A DNA stretch of 64,000 nucleotides, taken from Scylla paramamosain. Taxonomy: Eukaryota > Arthropoda > Malacostraca > Decapoda > Portunidae. The notes beneath the pieces are model-generated. The model ran no database searches and had not been told where the DNA came from. It was given only the letters and a program-made list of their open reading frames with translations. Both the position numbers and the translations under genes were made by a program. The DNA lies in assembly GCF_035594125.1 (NCBI RefSeq), contig NC_087191.1, positions 2,156,501-2,220,500 of the forward strand, in the 5' to 3' direction. Each line of letters starts with the position of its first letter. Within the stretch, counting starts at the first letter, position 1. Shown here piece by piece: positions 63,301 to 64,000 of this stretch.

Positions 63301-64000
63301 AAGTTAGTTTTATTCCCAAGTTATGTGATTTTTCTGCTTTTTAGTGCTTTGTTGCATATCACGCTCAAAAACACTTAAATGACATTTTTCTGTTATTTCA
63401 TTTAAGTGTTTTTATTGGTAACATGATCAAAAACACTATAAATACATGTTTTTGGTAATGTTTTTCTGTTTCACCATTAAGTGTATTTTGCATGTGTTTT
63501 AGTGTTTTGGTATATAAGGAGCTCAAAAAGACTTAAAGGCAAGTTCTTATTAAAAATTGGTTTTATTCCAATGTAATGTGATTGCCCTCCTTTTTAGTGT
63601 TTTTTTTGCCTAACACGCTCAAAAACACTCAAAAGACATTTTTCTGGTAATGTCTTTTTTTTCCCACATAAAGCTGGTTTCGCAGGCAATTTGGGGTTTT
63701 GGTAACTAAGAATGTGAAAAGCACTCAAAATACACACATTTAGTAAGACTGTTCTGTTTCTCAATTAAGAGTGTTGTTCATGAGTTTCAGCATTTTGGTA
63801 TCTACGAAACTTCATATACACTAGTTTTTGCATTTTTTGCCTTGTGGTTCTTTTGAAATATAAAACACTCATTATACACTTTTCTTGCAATGTCCTTTTC
63901 TTTCCCATTATAGAGTGCTTTGCATCAATTTTCGTGTTTTTTATAGGTAACAAGCTCAAAAACACTCAAAACACTTTTTGGCAATGTTTTTCTTTTTCTT

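Larger units (their letters stand above)
53998..64000 (-). repeat. HOR array in reverse orientation
   Basis: About nine HOR copies read as complement, with E/F linkers near 54685, 55690, 56768, 57797, 58908, 59820, 60930, 61970 and 63017. Unit variants match those of the forward array: shortened H units near 55482 and 62807, the hairpin K variant at 57289 and GAGAAGACACG in I units near 58625 and 61688. No local forward segment corresponding to the five inversions was seen. A 10-bp unit is triplicated near 56845-56878 (CACTTAAAAA). The array continues past the window end. No gene. Confidence 0.93.

Overview
This window contains almost no genes. It is about 60 kb of A+T-rich eukaryotic satellite DNA with two decayed copies of one non-LTR retrotransposon (LINE). 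The best organism clue is the LINE: its reverse transcriptase blocks (YQDFSKAYD, KFADD, NEWTDKWQMQFN, LLNLHSLERRRLRVDLIEVF) and its 3' tail resemble CR1/jockey-like elements common in crustacean genomes. A decapod or other malacostracan is my tentative guess, not a proof. I saw no rRNA, tRNA, host gene, CRISPR array or bacterial signal. The many short open frames are readings of satellite monomers.

Repeat grammar. (1) The basic monomer is about 86-106 bp: a T-rich head (like GTGTATTTTGAGTGTTTTTG), a centre (like TACCAAAACGCTAAAACGC) and an A-rich tail (like GAAACGACATTACCAGAAAC). (2) In the older, diverged parts the monomers run in a fixed five-member order that I call a-b-c-d-e (about 0.46 kb). 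(3) The larger array uses an 11-unit higher-order repeat (HOR) of about 1.1 kb, units A-K, explainable as abcde, an extra diverged a-like unit, then abcde with an enlarged last unit. (4) The HORs are grouped into super-repeats of about 4-7 kb, each closed by the same 423-478 bp inverted segment. (5) Two super-repeat types alternate, giving pairs of about 11-13 kb. (6) The LINE-bearing block occurs twice, about 37.6 kb apart.

Layout. 1-4669: old pentameric satellite with an (AT)141 tract and a 0.5 kb inversion. 4670-8990: first copy of the LINE-bearing block. 9003-42311: forward HOR array in six segments (S0-S5) separated by five inverted segments. 42312-46512: second copy of the LINE-bearing block. 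46513-48885: forward HOR. 48886-53839: old satellite in switching orientations, interrupted by a 0.47 kb non-satellite island. 53840-53997: short forward HOR piece. 53998-64000: HOR array in reverse orientation. Its first 2.3 kb mirrors 39745-42170, making a large imperfect palindrome.

Nothing here works as an operon or pathway. The value of the window is a readable history of satellite growth: pentamer, 11-mer, super-repeat, LINE insertion, macro-duplication and repeated inversion. All coordinates and alignments were made by eye, so junctions should be read as accurate to a few bases up to about 20 bases.
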